DNA of 64,000 bases from Anaerobaca lacustris (GTDB lineage: Bacteria > Planctomycetota > Phycisphaerae > Sedimentisphaerales > Anaerobacaceae), in contig NZ_JASCXX010000011.1 of NCBI RefSeq assembly GCF_030012215.1, forward strand, positions 1 through 64,000, written 5' to 3'. Shown here in pieces: positions 34,785-43,337 of this stretch. Under the pieces are notes generated by a model. It saw nothing but the letters and a program-made list of their open reading frames with translations, searched no databases and was not told the DNA's origin. Both the position numbers and the translations under genes were made by a program. How positions within the stretch are numbered: position 1 is the first letter of the stretch; each line of letters begins with the position of its first letter.

Positions 34785-36098
34785 ATGAAGAGCGTGACAA
34801 CGAAAGCTCGTATCCGCCTGCCCAACGAGACCATCGGCCCGGGTCGGCGGCAATTCCTCAAGACCGCGATGAAGGCCGGCGCCCTGCTGGCCCTGCCGCA
34901 GGTGATCCCCGGCAGCGCGCTGGGCAAGGCCGGCAGTGTCGCGCCCAGTGAGCGCATCATCCTGGGCGCCATCGGCATCGGCGGTCGCGGCCGCTACGTC
35001 CTCGGCTGCTTCCTGCAGGACCCCGACCTGCACTGCGTGGCCGTCTGCGACGTGCGCGGCGACAACCGCCAGCGGGCCAAGGCGATGGTGGACGACCGCT
35101 ACGGCAATCAGGACTGCGCCACGTATATCGACATGGAAGAATTGCTGGCCCGCGCCGATATCGACGCCGTATTGATCGCCACGGGTCCGAACTGGCACGC
35201 GACCGCCTCGGTCATGGCGGCCCGGGCCGGCAAGGACGTCTACTGCGAGAAGCCCTGCACGAAGAACATCGCGCAGAGCCTGGCGCTGGCCGACGTCTTC
35301 CGGCGCACCGGCCGCGTATTCCAGGCGGGCACGCAGCGCCGCAGCCTGCCCAACTTCGCCTACGCCGTCGAACTGGCCCAGAGCGGACGGCTCGGCGATC
35401 TCATCACACTTCACGCCCGCCCCTGGGGAATGCAGACCGAGATGAGCGGCTGGCTGCCGGCCGAGCCCGAGCCATCCCACGACCAGGTGGACTGGGACGC
35501 CTATCTCGGGCCGGCCGCCTGGCGGCCCTACAACCGAAGACTGATGAACGCCTTCAACTTCGAGAAAGGTGGCGGCCTCGTCGGCGGCGGGTGCCTCGAA
35601 TGGGGCTCGCACTGCGTGGACCTGTGCCAATGGGCCAACCAGGCCGACGACACCGCACCAATCGAATACGAGCCGGTCGGCGGCCAGTTGCACGCCCGCT
35701 ATGCCAACGGTGTCAAGCTCGTCATCCGGGACGACGGCTGGCTGCCGCTGGGCTCGTGCCCGGTGCGGTTCGAAGGCACCACCGGCTGGGTGGAGACCGG
35801 CGACGACGCCGAATTCGCCGCCAGCTCGCCCGACCTCCTGACGAGGCGCGGCGCGAAGATCCCCGGCTACCCCGCCGACTTCCACGTGCGCGACTTCATC
35901 GACTGCATCCGGACGCGGGGCCAGACCCGGGCCAACGCCGACGCCGCCTGCTGGGCGCACATCGCCTGCCACGCGGCCAACATCGCCCTGTTCCTCAACC
36001 GCAAGGTCACGTTCGACCCGAAGACGTGCGCGTTCATCGGCGACGAGCAGGCCAACCGGCTGCGTTCCGAGGCGCTTCGCGCACCGTGGCGGATCTGA
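34785..36098 (+). CDS. Tat-exported Gfo/Idh/MocA oxidoreductase
   Basis: The 437-residue protein has a twin-arginine signal (GRRQFLKTAMKAGALLALPQV, Arg21-Arg22). A Rossmann domain follows (ILGAIGIGGRGRYVL) with the EKP motif in VYCEKPCTKN and the substrate-side segment GGCLEWGSHCVDLCQWA. It belongs to the large group of exported NAD(P)-linked sugar oxidoreductases of Planctomycetota; the substrate is unknown. The ATG has AAGGGA upstream. It is followed after 45 bp by the HEAT-repeat gene and is likely co-transcribed with it. Confidence 0.92.
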   Translation: MKSVTTKARIRLPNETIGPGRRQFLKTAMKAGALLALPQVIPGSALGKAGSVAPSERIILGAIGIGGRGRYVLGCFLQDPDLHCVAVCDVRGDNRQRAKAMVDDRYGNQDCATYIDMEELLARADIDAVLIATGPNWHATASVMAARAGKDVYCEKPCTKNIAQSLALADVFRRTGRVFQAGTQRRSLPNFAYAVELAQSGRLGDLITLHARPWGMQTEMSGWLPAEPEPSHDQVDWDAYLGPAAWRPYNRRLMNAFNFEKGGGLVGGGCLEWGSHCVDLCQWANQADDTAPIEYEPVGGQLHARYANGVKLVIRDDGWLPLGSCPVRFEGTTGWVETGDDAEFAASSPDLLTRRGAKIPGYPADFHVRDFIDCIRTRGQTRANADAACWAHIACHAANIALFLNRKVTFDPKTCAFIGDEQANRLRSEALRAPWRI

Positions 36099-36143
36099 CG
36101 TCCGACCTTCTCCCGAGAGTCCACCTGAACTATGAGGATCATC

Positions 36144-38105
36144 ATGAACGTTTCGAAGAGACATGTCACATGGTTCGTTCTTCTGGCCGCCGTGGCCACA
36201 TCGGCCGTGGCAATCGGCCAGGACCAGGCGGCGGCCGAGGCCAAACAGCGCGAGCTGATCGCCGTCCTCCAATCCAATGCCCCGAAGGCCGAGAAGGCCA
36301 TCACCTGCAAGCACCTTGTGATCTACGGCGACGAGCAGGCCGTCCCCAGCCTGATGCCCCTGCTGGCCGACGCCGAACTGGCCTCGTGGGCGCGGACGGC
36401 GCTCGAAGCGATCCCCGGCCCGGCCGCCGATGAGGCCCTGCGTGAGGCGATGGGCACGCTGCAAGGCCGCCTGCTGGTCGGCACGATCAATTCGATCGGC
36501 GTCCGGCGCGATGCCCGGGCGGTCGACGGGCTCGTGCAGAAGCTCCAAAACGCCGATGCCGACGTCGCATCGGCCGCCGCCGTGGCGCTGGGCCATATCG
36601 GCGGCGATCGGGCCGCTGCGGCCCTGACACAGGCCCTGACGGGAGCGCCCGCCGGCGTTCGTTCGGCGGTGGCCGAAGGCTGCATCCTCTGCGCCGAAGG
36701 GTACATGGCGCAGGGCAAGGCCGCCGACGCCGTCAAGCTCTACGACGCCGTTCGCCGGGCCGATGTGCCCAACCAGCGGCACCTCGAAGCGATTCGCGGG
36801 GCGGTCCTGGCCCGCGGCTCCGACGGCGTCACCCTGCTGGCAGAGCAACTCCGCTCGGACGACAAGGGGCGGGTCGGCATCGCACTGCGGACGGCACGCG
36901 AGCTGCCGGGGCGCAACGTCACCGAGGCGCTGGTGACCGAGATGGATCGGCTCAGTCCGCACAAACAATCTCTGCTGTTGCTGGCCCTTTCCGATCGCCA
37001 CGATGATGCCGTCAGGCCCGCTGTTCTCAAGGCCGCGCAGAGCGGGCCCAAGGAACTGCGGATCACCGCCATCGGCATTCTGATCCGCCTGGGCGACGTC
37101 TCCTGCGTTCCCGCCCTGCTGCAGGCGGCCACCGAAGGCGATGCAGAACTCGGCCGCGCTGCACAGGAGACGCTGGTGCGCCTGGCGGGCAAGGACGTGG
37201 ACGCCGACCTGGCCGGCCGCCTGCCGCAGGCCCGGGGCAAGCTGCGCCAGGTGCTGATCGAGCTGGCCAGCCAGCGGGAGATTCAGCAGAGCCTGCCGAC
37301 GATCGTATCGAGCATGGAAGACGACGACCCCGCCGTCCGCGCGGCGGCCGTCCAGGCGGTCGGCGTCCTCGGCCGCGACAGCCGGCACGTCGCCGAGCTG
37401 ACTCGACTCGTGCAGAAAACGGCCGCCTCATCTGAGCGGGCGGCTATCGAGAAGGCCCTGCTGGCCGTCACCGGCCGCGTCGGGGCCCCCGCCGTGACGT
37501 ACCTGATGCCGCTGACCAAGAGCAGCGACCGCTCGCTCCAGATCACCGGCCTCCGCGCGTTGGCTGTCGTCGGCGGCCCGGAGGCCCTGGGCGCCGTCAA
37601 CGCCGCCATCGCAGGCGACGAAGGCGATGTTCAGGACGAGGCGGTGCGCATCCTCTCGACCTGGCCGAACCGCTGGCCCGACGACGCCGACGCGGGCGAG
37701 GCCCTGCTGCGTCTGACGCGTTCGGGCGGCAAAATGTCCCATCAGGTCCTGGCCCTTCGCGGCTACCTCCAGCACATCCGTGGCAGCAAGAGCCTCAGCA
37801 ACGATCAGAAGCTGGCCCGCGTCAAGGATGTGCGGCCGCAGATCCAGCGTCCGGAGGAAGAGCGTCTGGCCATCGCCGTTCTCGGCGAGGCCCCGACCGC
37901 CGGGGCGCTCGAGTTGCTGACGACGCTGTCGCAGGATGCGGCGGTCGCCGAGGAGGCGTATTCGGCGATCGTCTCCGTTGCCGCCGCCGATGTGCCGGGT
38001 CTGTCCGGGCCGCAACGGCGGCAGGCCCTCCAGACGGTCCTCGACAAATCCGCCAACAACGGGACCAAACGACGGGCGCAGGAGGCGATCAAGAAACTCC
38101 AGTAG
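36144..38105 (+). CDS. exported HEAT-repeat protein
   Basis: The 653-residue protein has a signal peptide (VTWFVLLAAVATSAVAIGQ) and then near-continuous alpha-helical HEAT-like repeats (for example AVPSLMPLLADAELASWARTALEAI, DVASAAAVALGHIGGDRAAAAL, DPAVRAAAVQAVGVLGRDSRHVAEL). Such solenoids mediate protein-protein contacts; no catalytic domain is seen. It probably acts outside the cytoplasm beside the exported oxidoreductase encoded upstream. The start chosen is ATG at 36144 with GAGG seven bases upstream; an ATG at 36132 is the alternative. Confidence 0.85.
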   Translation: MNVSKRHVTWFVLLAAVATSAVAIGQDQAAAEAKQRELIAVLQSNAPKAEKAITCKHLVIYGDEQAVPSLMPLLADAELASWARTALEAIPGPAADEALREAMGTLQGRLLVGTINSIGVRRDARAVDGLVQKLQNADADVASAAAVALGHIGGDRAAAALTQALTGAPAGVRSAVAEGCILCAEGYMAQGKAADAVKLYDAVRRADVPNQRHLEAIRGAVLARGSDGVTLLAEQLRSDDKGRVGIALRTARELPGRNVTEALVTEMDRLSPHKQSLLLLALSDRHDDAVRPAVLKAAQSGPKELRITAIGILIRLGDVSCVPALLQAATEGDAELGRAAQETLVRLAGKDVDADLAGRLPQARGKLRQVLIELASQREIQQSLPTIVSSMEDDDPAVRAAAVQAVGVLGRDSRHVAELTRLVQKTAASSERAAIEKALLAVTGRVGAPAVTYLMPLTKSSDRSLQITGLRALAVVGGPEALGAVNAAIAGDEGDVQDEAVRILSTWPNRWPDDADAGEALLRLTRSGGKMSHQVLALRGYLQHIRGSKSLSNDQKLARVKDVRPQIQRPEEERLAIAVLGEAPTAGALELLTTLSQDAAVAEEAYSAIVSVAAADVPGLSGPQRRQALQTVLDKSANNGTKRRAQEAIKKLQ

Positions 38106-38137
38106 CTTGCCTTCCCACCACAGATCGCAACAGTATC

Positions 38138-38165
38138 GTAGGGGCGACGCATGCGTCGCCCCTAC
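38138..38165. repeat. perfect 28 bp palindrome, copy 1
   Basis: A fully self-complementary 28-mer beginning GTAGGGGCGACGCATG. Copy 2 lies 115 bp downstream. Confidence 0.9.
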
Positions 38166-38202
38166 CTTTGCGCTTCGCTGCAATGCACGTTTGAATATTC
38201 CG

Positions 38203-38232
38203 TTGAGTTGACCGGCGCAAGCGGCGTACAAT
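38203..38232 (+). promoter_or_regulatory. candidate promoter of the GTPase gene
   Basis: TTGAGT (38203-38208) and TACAAT (38227-38232) are 18 bp apart. The second palindrome lies in the predicted leader. Confidence 0.5.
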
Positions 38233-38252
38233 GGATGCCCGTGTCGCCGTTC

Positions 38253-38280
38253 GTAGGGGCGATGCATGCATCGCCCTCGC
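38253..38280. repeat. 28 bp palindrome, copy 2
   Basis: A diverged copy of 38138-38165. Its central 20 bp (38257-38276) remain perfectly self-complementary because changes are compensated on both arms (gcgacgc to gcgatgc and back). Confidence 0.85.
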
Positions 38281-38339
38281 CCAACGGTGCGCCGATACGG
38301 GAGTACGGGAGTGTGGGGTGGTGTCTGGGGGAACGCCGA

Positions 38340-39035
38340 ATGAGCGCCAGGGATAAGGCAGCCAGCGATATCTCAGAGGTCCCGGCCGTCCGCCACGGCA
38401 GGCCGAAGGGCCTGGCCCGCCTGCGGACCTACGCCACGGGCAAGGAGATCCTCGTGCTCGGCCCCAGTTCGGCCGGCAAGAGCAAGTTCGCCGAGTATCT
38501 CCAGTTCGGCCGGCTCCACCCGGAAGGCGAGCGGGAGATGACCTACGGCCTGACGAAATCGCCGACGTTCACACTGACGCTCGGCGTCGACGGCCGTTTG
38601 GCGCTGAACGTGCGACGCACGGTGGACACGCCGGGCCAGACCGGGCCCGTCCAGCACGCCGGCCTCGTCGGCGAACGAAAGCCGCATGCCGTCGTCGTCA
38701 TGGTCGATTGCAGCAAGCCCATCGCCGCCACCATCCACTGGCTCGACCTGTTCTGCGACCGGCTCGACACCGTCCTGCGAAAGGGCCACCACATCCGCAA
38801 CAAGCTGCGCGAGATCGTCGTCGTGCTCAACAAGCGCGACAAGATCGACCCCGATGCCTTTGAGGAGCTGACCGCCCGCGTGCGGGGCGTGCTCGACCGC
38901 CATCTGACCGTGGTTCTCGGACCCGAGCGAACCGCCGCGATTCCCCTGCTCGAATGCATCTGCGTCCAGGGCCCTCGGGGTCCGGCCCTGATCGACAACG
39001 TCCTGGCCTGCCTCGCGGAGCGCCTGACGCAATAG
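38340..39035 (+). CDS. small GTPase-like protein
   Basis: The 231-residue P-loop protein has Walker A GPSSAGKS (41-48), the G3 motif DTPG (96-99) and the G4 motif NKRD (164-167), so it should bind and hydrolyse GTP. Overall it resembles prokaryotic Arf/Rab-like or Roc-type GTPases rather than translation factors. Its partner is unknown; it follows the HEAT-repeat gene but has its own candidate promoter. The start chosen is ATG at 38340 after GGGGGA; the longer frame crosses the palindromic repeats. Confidence 0.85.
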   Translation: MSARDKAASDISEVPAVRHGRPKGLARLRTYATGKEILVLGPSSAGKSKFAEYLQFGRLHPEGEREMTYGLTKSPTFTLTLGVDGRLALNVRRTVDTPGQTGPVQHAGLVGERKPHAVVVMVDCSKPIAATIHWLDLFCDRLDTVLRKGHHIRNKLREIVVVLNKRDKIDPDAFEELTARVRGVLDRHLTVVLGPERTAAIPLLECICVQGPRGPALIDNVLACLAERLTQ

Positions 39036-39152
39036 GAAGCGAGAACAACCTCCTAATCGCGCAGACATCAACGTTGCGGCGGACCGGGATACACGGTAAC
39101 GTGGTCCATAGTGAACCAACGATTCGTTCTTTAGCTCAATGGAGTCGCCGAC

Positions 39153-40607
39153 ATGTCAAAGACCACCAGACGCGCATTTCTGAAGAGTTCACTGCTCGCC
39201 GGAACCGCCTTCGCCGTTTGCGGCACCCGATCCACGGCTCAGGTCCTGGGCGCCAACAACCGCCTGCGGATTGCCGTGGCCGGCGTAAACGGTCGTGGCG
39301 GCGATCACATCACTGGCTGGCTGGCGCAGGACAACGTGGAGATCGCCTACCTCATCGATCCCGACGAGCGGACGCTGGCGCAGAGACTGAAATACCTTGA
39401 AGGAAAGACCGACGGCAAGTTCGCCTGCAAGGGTGTCGCGGATGTCCGGCAGGCACTCGACGACAAGAACCTCGACGCCATCTCCATTGCCACACCGAAT
39501 CACTGGCACGCGCTGATGACCATCTGGGCGGCGCAGGCCGGCAAGCACGTCTACGTGGAAAAGCCGATGAGCCATGACATCCAGGAGGGACGCGTCGCCG
39601 TCGAGGCTCAGAGAAAATACGGCGTAGTCATCCAGCATGGAACACAGAGCCGCAGCAGCGCCGCCAATGCCGGCCTGCACGACCTCATCCGGTCCGGCAA
39701 GTTCGGCAAGATGAAGATCTCCTACGGATACTGCTGCAAACCTCGCGCCGGCATCGGTTTCAAAAGTCCTTCCGCTGCGCCGGCGAATCTGGACTGGAAT
39801 CTGTGGCGCGGCCCGGCGATCATCGATCAGTACCACGGCAACTACGTCCACTACAACTGGCACTGGTTCTGGGAGACCGGCAACGGCGACATGAACAACC
39901 AGGGGACGCACCAGCTCGACATGGCCTACTGGGCGCTGGATGAGGGGCTGACCCATCCGGTCCGGGCCATGGCGCTCGGCGGGCGATTCCTCTGGAACGA
40001 CCAGGGCGAAACGCCCAACACCATGTTCGCCATTGCCGAGTATCCCAACGGCCAGTACGTCTTCTTCAACGTCCGCAACGTCAACTATGAGGGCTACGAT
40101 CGCCAAGTCGAAAACGAATACTACTTCGAGGACGGCGGCAAGATCGTTCGCGGCAAGTACTACCCGGCCGGAAGCGATCAGGGCGAGAGCATTGACATCC
40201 CGCGCGGCCACGTCACCGCCGGCGGATGCTGGGGCAGTTTCATCGCCGCCTGTCGGGCCGGCGATCCCATGATGGCCAACGGCAACGTCCTCGACGCGCA
40301 TCGTGGGTGTGTTCTGGGGCACCTCATGAACAATTCATATCGCCTGGGCCGAGCCATGTCGTCCACGGAGACAGCCGGACAGTTCGCCGGCAATACCGAC
40401 GCCCACGAGCACTTCATGAAACTCCACAAGATCATGACGGACGGCGTCGGCCTTCCCGAAGACAAGATGGAGTACATCGTCGGACCGTGGCTGACCTTCA
40501 ATCCTGAAACGGAACGTCATACCGGACAGTTCGCCGTCGAGGCCAACGAGCTGTTGAAGGACGCCAACCGCCCCGGATTCCAGGTGCCGGATGCGAAGAA
40601 CGTGTAG
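39153..40607 (+). CDS. Tat-exported Gfo/Idh/MocA oxidoreductase, second copy
   Basis: The 484-residue exported oxidoreductase has a Tat-type signal (TRRAFLKSSLLAGTAFAV, near residues 5-22). Its Rossmann start is LRIAVAGVNGRGGDHI, with the EKP motif in HVYVEKPMSHD and a substrate domain with NNQGTHQLDMAYWAL. It is a different subfamily from the 34785 gene (longer C-terminal region, HWFWETGNGDMNNQGTHQ). A GGAG Shine-Dalgarno precedes the ATG. It converges on the polysaccharide operon; the terminator between them points to the minus-strand operon. Confidence 0.93.
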   Translation: MSKTTRRAFLKSSLLAGTAFAVCGTRSTAQVLGANNRLRIAVAGVNGRGGDHITGWLAQDNVEIAYLIDPDERTLAQRLKYLEGKTDGKFACKGVADVRQALDDKNLDAISIATPNHWHALMTIWAAQAGKHVYVEKPMSHDIQEGRVAVEAQRKYGVVIQHGTQSRSSAANAGLHDLIRSGKFGKMKISYGYCCKPRAGIGFKSPSAAPANLDWNLWRGPAIIDQYHGNYVHYNWHWFWETGNGDMNNQGTHQLDMAYWALDEGLTHPVRAMALGGRFLWNDQGETPNTMFAIAEYPNGQYVFFNVRNVNYEGYDRQVENEYYFEDGGKIVRGKYYPAGSDQGESIDIPRGHVTAGGCWGSFIAACRAGDPMMANGNVLDAHRGCVLGHLMNNSYRLGRAMSSTETAGQFAGNTDAHEHFMKLHKIMTDGVGLPEDKMEYIVGPWLTFNPETERHTGQFAVEANELLKDANRPGFQVPDAKNV

Positions 40608-40654
40608 ACTGACAACGCCAAGGCGTCCTCACAGATCGATGGGCAGTTGACACC

Positions 40655-40687
40655 AAAAAAAAGGGGAGGACCATAGCTGGTCCTCCC
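40655..40687 (-). terminator. intrinsic terminator of the polysaccharide operon
   Basis: A perfect 10 bp stem GGGAGGACCA-tagc-TGGTCCTCCC (40664-40687) is followed, reading on the minus strand, by a run of eight T (40662-40655). It lies about 150 bp after the stop of the last operon gene. On the plus strand no T-run follows. Confidence 0.88.
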
Positions 40688-40840
40688 GACGGCCTCGCGA
40701 ACAACGGGGCAGCACTCGGTGGAACTTCGTGAAAGGACCGATCTGCCCCCGCGAGACGCGCTGCCTGGCACTTGATTTCGATCTATTGGCGATGGATAAG
40801 GTGCGGCCGGCGCCACATGCCTTGAAGACGCATTCGGCCT

Positions 40841-42316
40841 CTATTCGGCGGCGCCGACCTCACAGACCACCGGCTCGCTTCGGGCCGGTCTGTGCTTGTC
40901 GATCAGACGGCTGAACAGCGCCCCCCTACGGCCTGCCGACTCCAGCGACTCATCGACCGCGATGGCCACCTCAAATTCCATCGTGGTCTGCGCATTGACC
41001 TCTCTGATGGGAAGGTTCATCGTAACGATTCGCGAGGGCGGCGGAGACGATCGGCCACCTCGCCAGACGCGCGTGTCCAGGTTTCCCTCCTTGTCCCGGA
41101 CCATGAGGGAGACCCAGGCAAAATCGAGGCCCTTGCCCGCGTCGCAGACGGCCTGCCACCACTCACTGGTGTCCTGGGCGCGTCGAAACCTCAACTCGAG
41201 GTCCTCAAACGTGCGGCGCTCTTTCCTCTGGCGGCACGCCATCGCATACTTGTCCTGCAGGGCCGCCACCGTCTCTCTGAGCCGCACCGCTCCGACGACT
41301 CGGAACAGCAGGAGCACCAGAAGCAGGATGCAGGCAAACAGCACGAGCGCACCGACGTCCTTCCGAACCATCATGAACAGGCCCAGACAGGTGGCCATAC
41401 AGGTCGCGAAATAGATCGCGAGCACCGCATATCGCTGTTTCAGGCCGAGATCGATCAGCCGGTGATGAAAGTGGCTGCGATCCGGAGCGAACAGCGACCG
41501 GCGTTCGAGAAATCGCCGCAGAATCGCGAAGAACGCGTCGAAGATCGGAATGCCCAAGGCCAGGATCGGAAGGGCCAATCCGACCAGGGCGTGCGATTTC
41601 GTCAGGCACATCGTACTGGACGCGGCGATCGTGAATCCGACGAACAGGCTGCCGCAATCGCCCATGAAGATCTTCGCCGGGTTGAAGTTGTAGAACAAAA
41701 AGCCGCAGAGACCGCCGAGCAGAGCCAGCATGAAGACCGCCATGACGGGGTTCCCGCTGTAGATGGCAAAGACCGCGATGACGGCGCATGCCACGGCCGA
41801 TACCCCCGCCGCCAGTCCGTCGAGGCCGTCGCTGAGGTTCACAGCGTTCGTGATTCCGATGATCCACAAGATCGTCAGCGGTGCGCCCCACTGTCCAAGA
41901 TAGAGTACGTATCCATCGGTGATTTCCAGCGCCGAGATGCGGATCCCCACGTGGCACAGCCAGACAGCGGCGAGGACCTCCGCGAGCAGCTTGACCCTGG
42001 CGGGCAGCCCTTTCAGATCGTCCACCAGACCCACAAGGAAGATCAGCATCGCAGCGCCCAGCAGCGTGCCGACCTGGAGCGACATGCCTCGGAAGACGTC
42101 TCCGATCCGGTTGTCAAGGAACAGGACCGGCACGATCAGACCGACGGCCGACAGGAAAATGGCGATCCCCCCGATGCGAGGCACCGGCCTGGTGTGGACG
42201 GTGCGCACGCCCGGGCGGTCCACCGCACCGACGCGGCGCGCCAGCCAGATGACCGCCGGCGTAAGCACCAGCGCCAGAAACAGCGAGCCAAGCCAGACGG
42301 AAAAATAGGTCGTCAT
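40841..42316 (-). CDS. WecA/MraY-family phosphoglycosyltransferase with C-terminal extension
   Basis: The 491-residue polytopic enzyme transfers a sugar-1-phosphate (usually GlcNAc-1-P) from a UDP-sugar to undecaprenyl phosphate, starting lipid-linked glycan assembly. The family motifs are present: DDLKG (99-103), NAVNLSDGLDGLAAG (157-171), FMGDCGS (217-223) and the loop HFHHRL (282-287). About eleven membrane segments cover residues 1-345. The last 140 residues form a soluble cytoplasmic domain that typical WecA/TagO lack. The start is ATG at 42316 with AAAGGTGA upstream. It is the last gene before the terminator. Confidence 0.92.
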   Translation of the reverse strand: MTTYFSVWLGSLFLALVLTPAVIWLARRVGAVDRPGVRTVHTRPVPRIGGIAIFLSAVGLIVPVLFLDNRIGDVFRGMSLQVGTLLGAAMLIFLVGLVDDLKGLPARVKLLAEVLAAVWLCHVGIRISALEITDGYVLYLGQWGAPLTILWIIGITNAVNLSDGLDGLAAGVSAVACAVIAVFAIYSGNPVMAVFMLALLGGLCGFLFYNFNPAKIFMGDCGSLFVGFTIAASSTMCLTKSHALVGLALPILALGIPIFDAFFAILRRFLERRSLFAPDRSHFHHRLIDLGLKQRYAVLAIYFATCMATCLGLFMMVRKDVGALVLFACILLLVLLLFRVVGAVRLRETVAALQDKYAMACRQRKERRTFEDLELRFRRAQDTSEWWQAVCDAGKGLDFAWVSLMVRDKEGNLDTRVWRGGRSSPPPSRIVTMNLPIREVNAQTTMEFEVAIAVDESLESAGRRGALFSRLIDKHRPARSEPVVCEVGAAE

Positions 42317-42403
42317 AGGGTCACCTTTGCATCCCTTCAAGGTCACCGGCGGGTGACCGCACACATCATGCCCCCCCCGAGGTGCGGCAAATTCAGATGC
42401 CGC

Positions 42404-43318
42404 TCATATCGGGCGGTCGGTTACGGCAATCGCGCTGCGCCGGGCGGCGAGCACCCGGATGTCACCGTTGGGGTCTCGGATGGACTGGACCTCATCGAAA
42501 GCCGCAAGACCCGCCAATCGTTTGTGCATGGGTTCGCCCTGCCCGAGACCGATCTCGAAGAGCAGCCAGCCGCCGGGCTTGAGCAATCGCGGCGCGTCCT
42601 TGAGCAGACGCAGAAGCACCTTGATCCCAAACGGCCCGCCATCGAACGCCAGACGCGGCTCATGCTCGCTGATCTCCGCGTGCATGCCATCGACCTTGAC
42701 GCTGGAGATATAGGGCGGGTTGCAGGTTACGACGTCGACCCGGCCCGCAAAATCCGGGTTGTCGAAAGGTTCGGCGAGATCTCCGGCCACGAACGTCACG
42801 TCGGGCCGCCCTACGAATCGGGCGTTCTCGCGCGCCAGTTCAACGGCCTCAGGCGACAGATCGCTGCCCCAGACTTTCGCCTGGGGGGCATGGATGGCCA
42901 TCGCCAGCGCCAGGTTCCCGCAGCCGGTGCACAGATCGACCACCAGGGGCGCCGCAGCACCCGCCGACGCGGTCTTTGCCAGCGCCGACCAGCCCAACAG
43001 TTCGGTTTCACGTCGCGGCACCAGGGCCGCCTGCGACGCCAGAAGGACCAATCCCATGAAATCCTGCCGCCCCGTCAGATGGGCCAGGGGCGCGTTCGCC
43101 AGCCGAAGCTCGACAAGCTGCCGCAGTCGCTCCTGCCCCGCCGGATCGAGTTCGACCATTTCAGCCGTGGCCACCTGACTCAGCGCCAAGCGCTGGCCCG
43201 CAACCAGGGCCCAGAGACAATCCAGGGTAGTGCGAGGCGTCTCATCGGGCTTGTCCGGCAGAACCTCCAACTCCCGCTCCAGACGCGACAGCAGTTCCCG
43301 ATACAGCGGATGATCCAT
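42404..43318 (-). CDS. prmC: PrmC/HemK-like glutamine methyltransferase
   Basis: The 304-residue SAM-dependent methyltransferase has an N-terminal helical domain, the PrmC-type PRRETELL (101-108), motif I in VVDLCTGCGNLALAMA and the catalytic NPPY (200-203). PrmC methylates the GGQ glutamine of release factors. The match is good but somewhat divergent (PRRETE instead of PRPETE), and its place inside a polysaccharide operon leaves open a role on another amide substrate. The start chosen is ATG at 43318 with GGGAG; a further upstream ATG overlaps the NAD-synthase-like gene. Confidence 0.8.
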   Translation of the reverse strand: MDHPLYRELLSRLERELEVLPDKPDETPRTTLDCLWALVAGQRLALSQVATAEMVELDPAGQERLRQLVELRLANAPLAHLTGRQDFMGLVLLASQAALVPRRETELLGWSALAKTASAGAAAPLVVDLCTGCGNLALAMAIHAPQAKVWGSDLSPEAVELARENARFVGRPDVTFVAGDLAEPFDNPDFAGRVDVVTCNPPYISSVKVDGMHAEISEHEPRLAFDGGPFGIKVLLRLLKDAPRLLKPGGWLLFEIGLGQGEPMHKRLAGLAAFDEVQSIRDPNGDIRVLAARRSAIAVTDRPI

Positions 43319-43337
43319 ACCGACTCCCGTATGAGGC

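Noticed and set aside
34182-37388. 1068-codon minus-strand frame opposite the oxidoreductase and HEAT genes
   Set aside because: It spans two real plus-strand genes and intergenic repeats, with Gly/Ala/Arg/Val-rich composition and no motif.
40655-40687. Terminator for the plus-strand oxidoreductase at 39153
   Set aside because: The hairpin is preceded, not followed, by the A/T-run on the plus strand, so it can only act on minus-strand transcripts.
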